Assembly: GCA_029721435.1 (NCBI GenBank)
Contig: CM056583.1
Coordinates: 89,531,620-89,595,619 of the forward strand
Reading direction: 5' to 3'
Length of the DNA: 64,000 nt
Source of the DNA: Gymnothorax reevesii
Taxonomy: Eukaryota; Chordata; Actinopteri; Anguilliformes; Muraenidae
Translations under genes and position numbers: made by a program
Part shown: in pieces, positions 49,356-61,349 of the stretch
How positions within the stretch are numbered: position 1 is the stretch's first letter
Layout: every line of letters begins with the position of its first letter
Notes under the pieces: model-generated
Told to the model about the DNA's origin: nothing
Seen by the model: the letters and a program-made list of their open reading frames with translations, nothing else
Databases searched by the model: none

Positions 49356-51497
49356 TAAGCAATATAGGTCAATTGTATTTATTTAGATTAGATGGAAATT
49401 TTTGGCATCAATTTATTACGTTCATCCAATTATTTATTTTTTTTGAGTGATAAGATATCAACTTATTTCCTTGCTATTTGCCATATCCCAGAACTATGGT
49501 AAATGTCTCCTGAAAATATGAACATTCTAGCTTTTTAAACTTCACAGAGTTGTTGAAGTCTAAAAGAGTTATGAAAAACCTGCTTCTGTGAGAAGTCACA
49601 CACGTGACCAGTCGAATCGGCACCTGTAATCTTAAGTAGATGAAGTTAACAAAACAAATAAAATTTTCACTTGATAGGCTTGGATCTGTAGTACTTCTAT
49701 ATAAGTCCACAATGATCAACCTCCAATGCTTTTAGGGTTGAAAGAGATTTTTCTATTTGTTAGGTTTTTGGTCTCACATGATTAAGAATGGCCCTTCACC
49801 CGATGGTCATAAGGATTGTGTTCTGTGTTCTCAGATTGCATATAAAGAGGATGTCAGCAATGTAGTGCCTTCCCATTTCACCACACGCCAGACCCGCCAA
49901 ATGATTTGCTGTGTTTAACCGCCTGCATAAAAGAACAGTCAGCGAATGGTCTGATCTAGGATTAATCCATCCGCCGCAGCACCAATTTTTAATTTGGCCA
50001 GCTTCCTTTCACCGCTGCTGTTTTGGAAAGACAAGAAATGTTGGCAGGATGTGGTGTTTGGTAGCCAAAAATCCTTTACAGGACACAGATAACAAGAAAT
50101 TGTGAGGTGACGAGGTCTGTCGCAATACACTTAGGCAGCCAAGCAAATCTGAGGTCTCCCAGCTGAGCTTCATTCCGGATTCAATACCTTTGCCCTGCTC
50201 AAGCCAAGAATTTCAAATTCAACGGGCCTGTTGTGTTCATGCTTGCAATAACTTACACAATTAAACGTGTATATAATTGAAACCAGTTATTAAATGAATA
50301 CAACTTATGGTATGAAATTCAGAAATGAGTGGAAATAACAGTGTTCTTTATTACACCACACAACAAGTAATTTTTGTGGAACTTTTTCAGGGATTCAGCT
50401 TCCTCCAGAACTAGTAACCTACCCTCTGAAAGCCAGTTGCAGTCCCAAATCTCCCGGAATGATTGGAGGTAAATTTTACAGATTTGCACAATTCTGTCCC
50501 TTTGACAATCCTTCTACTCTACTACTTAACCCCAAAATTACACCAGATGCATGTTTGGTCCGTCTGGATGGATGGATGGATGGGCGGATGGGCCTGGAGG
50601 CATCCTGCTCACATGCTCACAGGTCCACAATCCTCTCTTGCTTAGTTTGGGCCTACATATGCAATCCAAAATGATAATATACTCAGGATAATAACATTTG
50701 CAGAATATAGTGTGATGCAATACTACAAGGTAATCAATAGATCAATACTTTGTTATTTTTTAAACAGAGGATTCGACCCCACAACCATTGGCGCCCCAAT
50801 TTCAATCCTTTAAATTTCCTCCAAGTATGGCATATTTAAATCACAAATACTGAAGACTGATTGCATTTCTGATTCAGCCCTAGTTCTAAGGAAGCAGATC
50901 GAGGCAGCAGGCAATTTTATGACGAAGCCTCCAGTCCAGTGATTTTTAATAAAGTGAATGGCATTTTCGCCTGAGCTCTTTTTTTTTTTTTTTGGTCTGC
51001 TTCTGTTTGTCCTTCTGGAACCATAAGCATTTTCTTTCGGCTGACTCAGACAGCTTTCCCATCTCTGATCCAAAATGGCCAGTGAATTATTGAATCAAGC
51101 ATGTATTAATTAACGGCAGAGAAAGTGGTCTGAGAGAGAGCTGAGAATGGGGATTTGCTGTTTGATTCCTCCGGTTTCCTCCATGGCAGCTGAATACGTC
51201 CCAATAAAGACCAAAGAATTTCAATCTATGCTTCAGTTTATCAAACTCCCAAAGTCTTTTGTGTTGTTTTATCTCGTTTGAGTGGGAAAGGAGAGGAAAT
51301 ATTTAACCCATTCTCTCCCTCTCTCTCTGACTCTTTACTTTGTTTTTAAGTATTTTCATACTGTACATTGAGCACCACAAACAGAATGGCATGTTAAAAA
51401 TAAAATAAATTACGCTGCCACCCACGTTAAAATGAGAGTGGAATTTTTTGATTACTGTGTTTGTTATTGTTCAGTAATTTTGTTCATTAACTCGTTG

Positions 51498-51528
<31 letters not shown>

Positions 51529-52670
51529 AATTTCGGTCAGAACCCTCATGTGAATTCCCTATATGTCTCTTTGCAATTCAGCAGCTTGCGTGTCTATTAA
51601 GTGTATGAGTGCTGTGATTGGTTCTTCTTCTTCTAATGCAACTAGTACGGTACTTTAGTGAAAGCCTTTTCCATAGAAGTCATTCTAATCATTTGGTCAA
51701 TTTGTAAAAAGCTTCCAATCCTAAACAACGAAGTCCTCCTCCAGATAAACAGAGTAACAGAGGCTTCCAGTACGAGGATCCTTCCAGTACTGTTCCATCC
51801 ACAATAACTCCCATTATCCATGTCAGAATCAAACTGCCATCACGTAAATGTAGCCTGTAAATGTAACTTCTAGGTTTGTTTTGAAAGTCTTTCTTTCTTT
51901 GTATTCACGTCACTCAGCTGTTCAGAGAATTCAACCTCACTTGCTGTTACGCAAGGGCTTGAACACTTTTCTGAGGGTCCAATCAAGGTCTTTCAGTTAC
52001 TGTGTAGAGTTTATACTGTCTGGCATTGGATAAAAATGTGTCAATCAATACATAATTACTGAGTTATAGTTCAGGTGGGCGTGAACTATAACTCTGCTTT
52101 ACACAGATAAGCCTGAGCAAGCATTAGAGAGACTGGATATCATTGAAGAATTGTATGAGGTTGTAAGGAACCGCAAAATTCCTCATGAGATGACTCTATG
52201 TAATTCAATGGTGGGGAATCACAAGTTTTTAATATCTGATGATTACACTTGATTGCAGACTGATATAGTGTCACTACCATATTGAATTTTTGCTTCAGAA
52301 AACTGATTATTTTTTCACTACTCATCTGAGATACCTTTGGCCTACTGTCGATGAACTTGTAGCAACTAAAGTCAACGATTTTCTCCATCACAAGATCATT
52401 TTTATTAACTGCTGGATAGATATGGGCAAGTATCTTAGGCGGTTTGCACATTAGGCTTGGTTGAGGAGTTTGATTCATACAACTCCTGGGAAACAGGGAA
52501 AGAACTTAAGTTGTACATATTCTAAAAGGTTTGAGCTTGATCCGGGTGTGCCATCTAGTGATAATGTAACCGCGTGCATAAATAGAGCAGCTCCATGTCC
52601 GCTGGCATCTACATCTGCACAGAGGGGTTAATATACAAAGCATTATGCCAGATTATTACTAAAATATATA
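49356..52670. other. Long interval without recognised genes
   Basis: It contains a short (TGGA)n at about 50568-50582, a poly-T at 50980-50994 and (ATT)n at about 51500-51528. The frames are short, and no transposon ends or RNA genes are recognised. Confidence 0.45.
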
Positions 52671-52750
52671 TACTGCTCAAAATAAAGGGAACACTTGGAG
52701 TTATGTTGTGTTGTTTATGTGCTCCTTTTATTTTTTTTGAGCAGTTTATA
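52671..52750. mobile_element. Tiny Tc1-type MITE
   Basis: tactgctcaaaataaaggga at the left and tttattttttttgagcagt at the right are the inverted ends of a known type of fish Tc1 element, here joined with only about 25 bp between them. TA-type flanks are present. Confidence 0.8.
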
Positions 52751-53049
52751 AATACAATGCAAAATGAAGATGGATTGGCAAGGATGGAATCAGATCACTA
52801 CCTGCAGTCAAGCAGATTCACTTTCTCAGGATGTAAGTTCTGCGCATGCACAGTAATTGTGACACAGCTGCTTTAAGCCTCGCTTTTTGCATCAGGTGGA
52901 TCATGGGATGTGTAGTTTTTAGACAGCATGGGCAGCAAGTTGGAAAAAACTAAATTATTTAAATTATAGTTGCCTATGGTCTGGAAAAACAAGATGTGTT
53001 GTTACTAAGAAATATGATGCAAAATTGCAAAATTAGAGGAGGCTTAAAA
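52751..53049. other. Unassigned non-coding interval
   Basis: No supported feature is seen. Confidence 0.4.
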
Positions 53050-53059
53050 CTAACAGGGA

Positions 53060-53230
53060 GATGCGGTTGCACAGTGGTTAAGTGTGCTTGACTTGGGACC
53101 CAGGTGTATAATTGGGTACCGGCAAATTGTCAGTGAAACCTGGCCAAGAGCTGGGGGAATAACCTGCCACTGACCAACAAGAATTCCCTAACAATTCCTA
53201 ACAAGAATTTTCAAAAGAAGTCTATTGGTA
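53060..53230 (+). mobile_element. Possible tRNA-derived SINE fragment
   Basis: gcggttgcacagtggttaag followed by gtgcttgacttgggacccag resembles the head of tRNA-derived SINEs (A-box-like sequence around tggttaag). The B box is degraded (aattgggtacc). The body is short and unassigned. Confidence 0.4.
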
Positions 53231-53439
53231 AAATGAATAGGTGTCTTTACTTCTGACACCAGTATGATGTAATCACCTCAGTACGCTAAAAGTCTAGCTT
53301 ACATATGGGCCATTTTATAAGGTGCAGGAATTTGGAATCTTTGAAAGACATATTGACATTTTATGTAATCATCAATCTGGAAAGAAAAATGCCTGATAAC
53401 TTTGTGATGCAATGAACAATCATACCAGCTAAAAACAAA

Positions 53440-53880
53440 CTAGCCGTACGCTGTCGGCGGCTGACAGCAAGGGGTATATACCCTAAATTCCCCAATCCTC
53501 AAGGCCCCCTTTATTATCCCCCGCCAATACAAAGTGGGAGGGGGATATAGGTTTGATCTCCGTCCGACCATCCTTCCGTGCGTCCGTCTGTCCGTCCAAG
53601 AGTAAGGGGACAGCTTTACTCAGAAACTACTACAGATACAGTAACCAAATTTGGTGTGTAGCTTCAGACCATAAAGGGCTTGATGGAGTTCGAAAATAAG
53701 AAGCACACGATTGGCGGGGGATGTTGTTGACCATGTCGACTTGTTAGATCTCCCTTTACTGGACCTACAATATGAGCCAAATTTGAAATCTGTGTAAGTA
53801 ATTGTTCCAGAGATATGGCTAAAAAACAGATTTTTTTCAATATGTAATGCCACCTGGTGGCAAACCTAGGAGTGCATACT
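53440..53880. repeat. Dispersed repeat with GGGGGATATAGG and CCGTC runs
   Basis: The block tatcccccgccaatacaaag, gtgggagggggatataggtt and a run of ccgtc/tccgt variants (53563-53598) is of a type I recognise as dispersed in several aquatic animal genomes. The class is unknown. The left boundary is vague. Confidence 0.4.
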
Positions 53881-53949
53881 TGCCCAAAATCTAATTTGTT
53901 TATCCCCTCTACCAACAACTCATATGTTTTGTGCAGTTTTTAAATGCTG

Positions 53950-54352
53950 ATTTCATGTAATGAGGGGAAAAAAGCTATCCAAACCTACCTGGCCCTATGT
54001 GAAAAAGTAATCCCTCCTCCCCTAGTTAAATCATGTATCATGAATTAACTGTGATTAACCAAATTTTTTTTAGTTCAATTTCACTAGCCACACCCAGGTC
54101 TGATTATTGCCTGTTGAATCAATCAATCACTTAAATAGAACCTGTCTGACAAAGTGAAGTAGGCGAAAAGATCTCAAAAAGCAACATATCATGCCGTGAT
54201 CTAAAGAAATTCAAGAACAGATGAGAAACAAAGTCATTGACATCTATCACTCTGGAAAGGGTTACAGATCCATTCCTAAGGCTTTGGGACTCCAGCAAAC
54301 CATTGTGAGAGCCATTATCCACAAATTGAGAAAACTTAGAACAGTGGTGTAC
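53950..54352 (+). mobile_element. Tc1-like transposon, left part
   Basis: Near its left end, gggaaaaaagctatccaaac and ggccctatgtgaaaaagtaa are terminal sequences of a familiar fish Tc1. The transposase start region follows, and the sequence then breaks at about 54352 (gaacagtggtg). The same element resumes at 58248. Confidence 0.82.
54194..54350 (+). pseudogene. Tc1 transposase N-terminal fragment
   Basis: The frame shows IQEQMRNKVIDIYHSGKGYR, SIPKALGLQQTIVRAIIHK and LRKLRTV. This is the first helix-turn-helix of a Tc1 transposase with its wHTH recognition helix. The original start codon is changed: the codon before the SKEIQEQ-like start lies in ccgtgatctaaag, where a stop is present. The catalytic part is absent here because of the insertion. 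A piece of the C-terminal half follows at 58248-58566. Confidence 0.8.
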
Positions 54353-56839
54353 AGGGGTGTAGTTTGGGGGGGTGACACGAGGGACATGTCCCCTGCACTT
54401 TTTGAAAAGGCCGCATTGGACCCACCCACTTCAACTTTCCCTCCCTTCTTCTCTCCAAGTCCCGCCTTTCAGTCAAACAGATAGGCTTTGCCAGCAAGAA
54501 AAAAAGCTGGCGAATCGCAATGTCTGAACCCCCTAACCACCGAAGACAGATGAGTATATCCATTGTGCCGTGAAGAATAAAAACCCTTGAACAAATTGTG
54601 CTTATTTTCTATATTGTGTGGATTTTCAGGTGAAAACATTATTAAACAGATCAAATTAGACTGACAAAATCAGGAAGCTCCAAATTACGTTGCTGACAGT
54701 GATTGTTTTGAGTTCTCTCAAAATAATTTGCCTGAACTTAAAAAAAATGACTCAAAACTGGTGCTTGGACGGTCCAGGACTCAGGGTAGTGGACAGAAAG
54801 ATCCTCGGAAAGAGACAGAAAAAAGTGGGGTCAGGCACTGGATAAAACTACAGCATGTTCATAAAAACACCATCCTGTGTCGTGTGCCAAGTGAGAAATT
54901 ATTAGCAGGCTGGTCAGGAAACAGTCAACACCCCACAATCCACTTCCTGCAGCACAAAGGCCCAACACTCACACGAGGCTGTAAAATCACTTTTGATTTT
55001 CTGAACACTAGTACCATATGGACCTCCCCAGTGACTAAGGCTGTAGCAAGCCTCACTGGCACCGTTAATGCATGCTCAGTGCCACCGGTTCCACGTGGAT
55101 TTGCTTAACACTACACCAGTACCATATGGACCGCCCAAGTGACTAAGTGTAAGAAGAGGTCCGGGGAACACCAGATGCAGGAAGCAGAAGTGTTTATTGA
55201 ACACAAAAAACACTAGGAGAGAGGGTTGGCAGACACGCCAGAAATAAAACACCGAGCTCAAGCACTGAACAATGGGGAGAACTAAGGTACACTGCCAAAG
55301 GCAGGGGGGAACAGAAGTACACTCTCCAAGAGAGGATAAACTAAGAAAACAAAAACTGAACCTAACCAAACTGACGGACACACAAGGCAGACAAGACTAA
55401 AGCTTGGGAAACAGAAAGGCTCGGGAACCGTACACGGGAGACACTCAGAAAGCACGAGGTGCTGAGAATTCACCATGTAGCACAATACGGAGGATCCGTC
55501 TGACAATCGCGTCCAAAGCTCCCACATTTATAATCACGAGAGGAGGCGGGGACTCGGAATGCAAACTGAAACAGAAACACATGGGATTAATAAACAATTA
55601 CACAAAGACCGGGTAAAACAATAATGTCTCGAGACGAGACGCGGAGACCATCAATCAAGCTAGACGGTTTAGATTAAGTCAATCTAAACGTGACGAGGAA
55701 AAAGCACCACAAGAAAAGTGAAGGAAAGCACAGGGTATTAAATGCAGTTAATCAGAGCTCAGATTGAAATCACAAAAGCCAGAAACGCACACACTCGCTA
55801 AATGAGTTAATCAAGGTTAATACTACGTGACAAAATATTTACAAACACCCTTAAATAGGTGCTGGTTAGTACGGGTTAGTAATATCCTATCAGAGAACGC
55901 ATTCACTCGGAGTTTCGCGAGACCCAGAATTAAGCACAGCTGGAAGCAATGAATGAAATACCAAAGCCAAACCGAAAGTAGAAACGTGATTGGACGACGA
56001 GACGCAGGCACGCTGAAGGCAGTCACGCGACACCACTGGAGACAGATTGGGAGCGGATTGTCAGACGGCTGAACTGAAGGCTGGAAAATAAGAAACGAAA
56101 GTAAATCACAAGCACAAATATGCACGGGACAACATGTAACATAGTTAATTTCAGAGATGTATAATTACAAAAAAATCTAATGTATTGATGCCACTTCATC
56201 TATTTTGTCGCACTATTCATATATAGCCTACCTTACTTTATATCAGGAAACTAATTGTATGGTCCCTCCTCTCGGTGACCTCATTTCCTGTATGTTGCTC
56301 CAAAAAGAAAGTTGTACCCATGATACCTCTCATTCCTGCAATGGCGTTTGTGGAGAGAGGCTAGAGCTGAAGTGGAGCGAGTTTTCTGTGAAATAATGTA
56401 CACGTGTTCTTTATCTGAACAACAGGTAGGCTAGTTCAATCCATTTCTTTATTATTTACCATTTAAATTGTATCATACTTCTCATTCCTGCAATGGCGTT
56501 TGTGGAGAGAGGCTAGAGCTGAAGTGGAGCGAGTTTTCTGTGAAATGATGTACACGTGTTCTTTATCTGAACAACAGAAAATACATGGTGGCAGGCCAAA
56601 GAAATCCAAGTTGTCCGTCTCGTAAATGAAGCACCCACACAACGCAGAGCCACACCGGTCACAAACACACGGAAGGGCAGAATCACAACAGTAAGGCTGT
56701 AGCAAGCCCCACTGGCACTGTTAATGCATGCTCAGTGCCACCGGTTCCACATGGATTCACTTAACTCTGGCTTCCAATATCTTGTGAACCCATCATGAAA
56801 CTAGGTTATAGTCTGTCCAACCAGAGCCAAATAAATGTT
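54353..56839. other. Inserted block with internal repeats
   Basis: It separates the two Tc1 halves together with an L2 LINE. It starts with caggggtgtagtttgggggg, which looks like a transposon end. It contains two copies of an approximately 73-bp sequence (55039-55110 and 56693-56765, around gctgtagcaagcc.cactggc) and two 103-bp direct repeats (56323-56425 and 56475-56577). The middle (55160-56120) is G/A-rich, and I cannot classify it. Confidence 0.5.
56323..56577 (+). repeat. 103-bp direct repeat pair
   Basis: Copies at 56323-56425 and 56475-56577, offset 152 bp, differ at only a few positions (for example aaataatg against aaatgatg). They include cattcctgcaatggcgtttg and end aacaacag. Confidence 0.92.
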
Positions 56840-58247
56840 TATATATATCTAATCATGATCTAATCATAGGCTTGACGAAAAAGGTAAGTTTTTACCCTAC
56901 TCTTGAACACAGAGAGTGTGTCTGAGGCTCGAATGTTCGTTGGGAGATTGTTCCACAAGACTGGTGCTTTGTAGGAGAATGCTCTACCTCCAAATGTAAC
57001 TCTGGATATATTTGGAATTTTCAAATATCCAGCACCCTGTGAACGAAGTAATCTTGGAGGGGAGTAAGGAATGAGAAGTGCACTAAGATATTCTGGGGCC
57101 AAATCATTTAAGGCTTTGTTGGTAAGCAGTAGAATTTTATATTCAATTCTAAATTTGACAGGCAGCCAGTGAAGATTTTTGAGAACTGGGCTAATGTGGT
57201 CATATTTCTTCGTCCTGGTCAGAACCCTAGCAGCAGCATTCTGCACTAATTGAAGGCAATTCAGGGTAGAACTAGAGCAGCCTGACAGTAAGACGTTACA
57301 GTAATCCAGCCGAGAGGACACAAATGCATGAACCATTTTTCGGTGACCTGAAGAGACAACATTTTTCTCAGTTTAGATATGTTTCTAAGATGGAAGAATG
57401 CCACTCTTATGTTAATATTACAGTGGAGAGAGAGTTTTGAATCGAGGGTGACACCAAGGTTTTTAACAACTGCTTTGGCAGAAACCGGGAGTCCATCAAC
57501 GTTGAGGGAAAACTTGAGGAATGTGTCTCTAAGTGATTTGGGACCAATTACCAATATTTCAGTCTTATCTGGATTTAAAGAGGGAAAATTCTGTCATCCA
57601 TGCTTTAACAGCTTTAAGACACATCTCTAATCTAGTTAGTGGATCAGTTTCACCTGGCTTAAAACATACATAAAGCTGTGTCATCTGCATGACAGTGGTA
57701 CTTCACCTCATATCTACTTCTGATATTTCCAAGGGGAAGCATGTTATACATATATATAAAACAGCTGAGGGCCCAGAACAGATCCTTGAGGTATTCCAAA
57801 GTTTACCTTGGAATACTCAGAGGAATTACCATTTACTCTAACAAACTGACGTGTCAGAAAGATAAGACTTAAACCATGAAAGGGCGAGTCCAGAAATACC
57901 AATCAGATTTTCTAGCCTGTGAAGAAGAATATGGTGGCCTATCGTGTCGAAGGCAGCACTTAGATCAAGTAGGACAAGGACAGAGATGCGGCCAGAGTCC
58001 ATGGAGAGAAGTAGATCATTCATTACTACAGTGGGGGCTGTTTCAGTGCTATGATGTTTTTTAAAGCCAGATTGAAACCTATCATGTACCTTACTCATTT
58101 GCAGAAAGATAGCAAACTGTTGGGCAACACATTTCTCAAGGGTCTTGGATAAAAATGGTTTGAGATTGGCCTATAAGTAGCCAAAACTGATGGATCGAAA
58201 TTTGATAATTTTGCTGTAATTGATGGAACCATGAATTCTGCTCTCTC
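56840..58247 (-). mobile_element. L2-type LINE, 5'-truncated
   Basis: Minus-strand frames, in order from the right, cover RT and the C-terminus of an L2 polymerase. The copy ends just after the C-terminal coding part. The right edge joins Tc1 sequence at about 58248. Confidence 0.88.
56860..58247 (-). pseudogene. L2 LINE reverse transcriptase, frame-broken
   Basis: From the right: SNFDPSVLATYRPISN, then FQSGFKKHHSTETA and VLLDLSAAFDTIGHHILLHR (first catalytic Asp; the usual Asp after TI is Gly), then GISGLALSWFKSYLSD. Next comes sequence with the YADDTQLY-type box (about 57670-57700). It is followed by VIGPKSLRDTFLKFSLNVDG and VKNLGVTLDSKLS, and then an intact last part MVHAFVSSRLDYCNVLLSGC through VLTRTKKYDHISPVLKNLHW to KTYLFRQAYD. 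These are signature L2 motifs. At least three frame changes separate the pieces. The endonuclease is missing. Confidence 0.9.
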
Positions 58248-58566
58248 CACCAGGAAATCCTGAAGGAGAATGTTTCTGATCATCAGTTTGTGACCTCAAG
58301 CTCAAGCGCACTTATGCAGCAGGACAATGATCTGATACACACCAGCAAGTCCACCTCTGAATGGCTTAAAAAACACTAAAGGAAAGTTTTGGAGTGGCGT
58401 TTTCAAAGTCTGGACTCAAATCTGATTGAGATGCTGTGGCATGTCCTTAAACAGGCCGTCCATGCATGAAAACCCTCAAATGTGGCTGAATTAAAACAAG
58501 TCTGCATAGAAGAGTGGGCCAAAATTCCTCCACAGTGATGTGACTCATTGCCAGTTATCGCAAACA
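58248..58566 (+). mobile_element. Tc1-like transposon, right part
   Basis: It resumes with caggaaatcctgaaggagaa and catcagtttgtgacctcaag. The region encoding the catalytic C-terminal half then follows (cagcaggacaatgatc, where the second Asp would be encoded, and ttgagatgctgtggcatg). The right inverted repeat is missing because sequence changes to an L1 tail near 58566. Confidence 0.82.
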
Positions 58567-58819
58567 CCTTTTTTTGGGATCAAATTTTTTTATTATTTAT
58601 AAAGTATATAATGTGAGAGAAAAATACATACAAAAAAAAAACCACAAAAGTGAAAATCCATACACAGAAACCTTGACAAACAAACGACAACAACACAATA
58701 GCGAAAACATCAATAATAAACAAAAATAGGGTTTCATTTGTAGGACAGAGGCTACAGCAGGGCCTTCAGCCTCTCAGCAGCTTCCTGCCACAATTTCAGA
58801 TTATTTCCCTTTGCTCCGC

Positions 58820-59890
58820 TTGTATGGGCGATTTACTGATCCATGTAAATAACATCGAGAAATAAAAGAATCCAATGAGTAGCAGAAAGCTTGTTGGGTT
58901 GTTTCCAGCGCATTGCAATAAGTTTTTCAGCTGCTGTTAAACCTGTAAAAACAATTATTTTCTGATGTACACAAATTGTTAATTGAGAAAGGTCATTCAA
59001 TATCCGAGTGGGAACCGACACCGGTATGGTCACAGAAAACATATTGGATAAATAAGGCTAAATAAGAGCCACAGGTGGGCACCTCCAGAACATGTGCAGA
59101 AAGGCTCCACGAGCCCCCACAGGACATACAGAGTAAAGAGAATCTGTTGTAATTTTCATAAGATGCATTCTCCGAGAAGTAAGGCAAGTTCTATGCACAT
59201 AATTCAGATTAATTTGTTGGTGGTCTGGATTGCTGGAAGCCAGGAAAATGTTGCCCACGCAGAGGCCCAGTTGAAATACGGCTCTAAATTTGGAATATTA
59301 TTTCTCCATTGCCTATCCACGGAGAGATTTTTATGAGAGGCTTAAAGTAATTTTACATAAAGTGTGTAAACTAGTCCTCCGGAGGCCCCCCTTAAAGGTG
59401 ACCTAATATGCTATTTTTCCAAGTTTATATTTTGGTCTTTGACTCCCCAAGAGTACTTCTGATTGCACAAGGTGAAAAAAGCATCAATGTGGCAGCTTCA
59501 TCATAGCGTTGCCTGATTGTAGCCACAACAGTTAGTGATCGCTTCACTTATCCATGACCGGGATCAGCCGGATACTTCACAAATATCTGAGCAAGCTCTC
59601 TGGTGCTACCATGAAAGCAATGCGTAACGCAGAAGCTCTGCCGGTTTACAAAGGATTTCTCTGCACTACCTTGACATAATTTCCCCCTTTAGAAATTCTT
59701 GTGGCTACTAAAAAGGTGGAGATTAAACAGGTAATTCTTTCCTCCTCCAGTGCATGCCAAGAGGTTTCAGAATGGGGGTCAAGCCAACAAGCTAAGGGTC
59801 TCAATATAAAGGAAAAAAAAAAAAACTTAAAATTTGGTACTGCTAATCCACCATCCAATCTCCTGTGCTGAGCTGAAGACATTTTAAGGC
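58820..59890 (-). pseudogene. L1-like LINE ORF2 C-terminal region, broken
   Basis: Minus-strand pieces are RLDGGLAVPNFKFF (the GGL.LPN block), then RPLACWLDPHSETSWHALEE. After the MITE come NPDHQQINLNYVHRTCLTSR, FLHMFWRCPPVALI (the conserved H.FW.C segment) and ILNDLSQLTICVHQK. The final GLTAAEKLIAMRWKQPNKLS is followed by WILLFLDVIYMD. These are diagnostic of the C-terminal domain of L1/Tx1-group polymerases. The pieces lie in different frames, and the RT core and endonuclease are absent. Confidence 0.82.
59394..59696. mobile_element. MITE with TTAAAGGTGACC end, nested in L1
   Basis: It starts ttaaaggtgacctaatatgc and shares internal blocks with 10447-11461. L1 coding similarity is present on both sides, so it inserted after the LINE. 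Its right end (about 59696) is approximate. Confidence 0.6.
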
Positions 59891-59900
59891 ACATTTTTAC

Positions 59901-59994
59901 GCTGTGGTCTGAGTATGCTCTCTCTAAATGTGTTATAATGAGCTTAAAGATGGCTGTCGTCTGAGTATGGTCTCACTAAATCTGTTATAATGAG
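59901..59994 (+). repeat. 42-bp tandem duplication
   Basis: gctgtggtctgagtatgctc... at 59901-59942 and gctgtcgtctgagtatggtc... at 59953-59994 share most positions and both end ttataatgag. Confidence 0.85.
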
Positions 59995-60346
59995 GACGGC
60001 TGTACTGAACAATATCAGCATCGGTGCTGTGGCTGGTGCGATCCCAGATGGTCTCACGTTCTTCAGCATTAATCTCAATCTGAATTTTTCAGAGGATAAA
60101 TAACAGCTGTAAACATAAATGCACCTTTTTTAAAATGCACGCAATTAAGAGAAATTAACTGCTTGTTAAAATGCTATGATTGCAATTGCGGTGGGAACAA
60201 AAATTATCATACGCAGCAGAGTCAAGGTCTGAATTTTGTATCCACTGCTCTCGACAGACCTGTGCCTTCTCTTTCCAGTCGCCAGGCTTTGTAAGGAGAG
60301 TGCGCAGGTTTCTCAGGCAGTGGTCAATATGTAAAAGCTTACTCCG

Positions 60347-60567
60347 GTCTTCTCCCACATTCCAAAGACGTGCATATCAGGCTAATTGGAGACTCTAAAT
60401 TGCCCATAGGTATGAGTGTGAGAGTGAATGGTGTGTGAATGGTGTGTGCGCCCTGCGATGGATTGGCGAGCTGGCCAGGGTGGGTCCCTGCCTTTCGCTC
60501 ATAGGCAGATGGAACAGATTCCAGCTCGCCCCGCGACTCTAGTGAGGATGAGCAACTAAAGAGGATG
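60347..60567 (+). repeat. Dispersed fish repeat (CCAAAGACGTGCA...AAATTGCCC type)
   Basis: The blocks cattccaaagacgtgcatat, gactctaaattgcccatagg, ccctgcgatggattggcgag and gattccagctcgccccgcga follow the order of an interspersed repeat very common in fish. I recognise the sequence but do not assign a class. Confidence 0.7.
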
Positions 60568-61007
60568 GAAGTATGAAAAATGGCCGAATATGTGTGTCTC
60601 TCTCCCCAAACCTCCCCTTCTCTGCCTCTCTGTTTTTCTTTCATACAGGCATTAATTAGTAAATTATTTCAATTTGTTTTATTTTTTTATTATTCCGACC
60701 CACTAAACAGAGTGAATGGCGAGATTCTCAGGATTACAGAGTGTGCAGAATAATGTAGTTTGTATTCAAGCGGGAAATGGTGGGTGGCTTTAGCAATGAA
60801 TGCAGGCTGTGAAGCGCTTATGTTTTGATGTGGTCACCTTTGGTTTTAGCCCCTGCATGACTCATAGAATAATATCAATATACATTACAACATGACTGAA
60901 TAAAAAGTCTCTCTCTCTTTCTTTGGATATTGCTGCATATAATATATCCATACTTTCTTTTTTGAGTATCCTCGATCATTAAATCAACAGAAATCAACAA
61001 AATTAGG

Positions 61008-61011
<4 letters not shown>

Positions 61012-61040
<29 letters not shown>
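61012..61040. repeat. (CA)n microsatellite
   Basis: Uninterrupted CA dinucleotides. Confidence 0.95.
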
Positions 61041-61042
<2 letters not shown>

Positions 61043-61349
61043 TCAGACCCTCCATTAAAATTCTTTGTATCCTCCATCAAAAAGTCTGACCATAAGGTTT
61101 TTTGAATACTGTTCAAAAATAAAATTAACAAATACCAATCTAACTTTATTCCTCGCTTTGTAGTATTTGGATTTGGAAGGGGTTTTTGTATTTCGCTGCA
61201 CCAAATGTGCAAATTACGCCACTGGAAATAAGAGACCGTGCCATAACAGCGATGGGTGGTGTATACATTTTATCTCTGCTTCAGAGGAAACTGAATGGAA
61301 TAAATATATTTTCTATACTAAACTTTTGATGGTTAGATGTAGCTTGCCA

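Larger units (their letters stand above)
58566..59900 (-). mobile_element. L1/Tx1-like LINE 3' end with nested MITE
   Basis: On the minus strand it ends in an A-rich tail (plus-strand T/A tract 58580-58660). Coding remnants run from about 59890 leftward. A MITE (59394-59696) interrupts the coding region. Confidence 0.78.
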
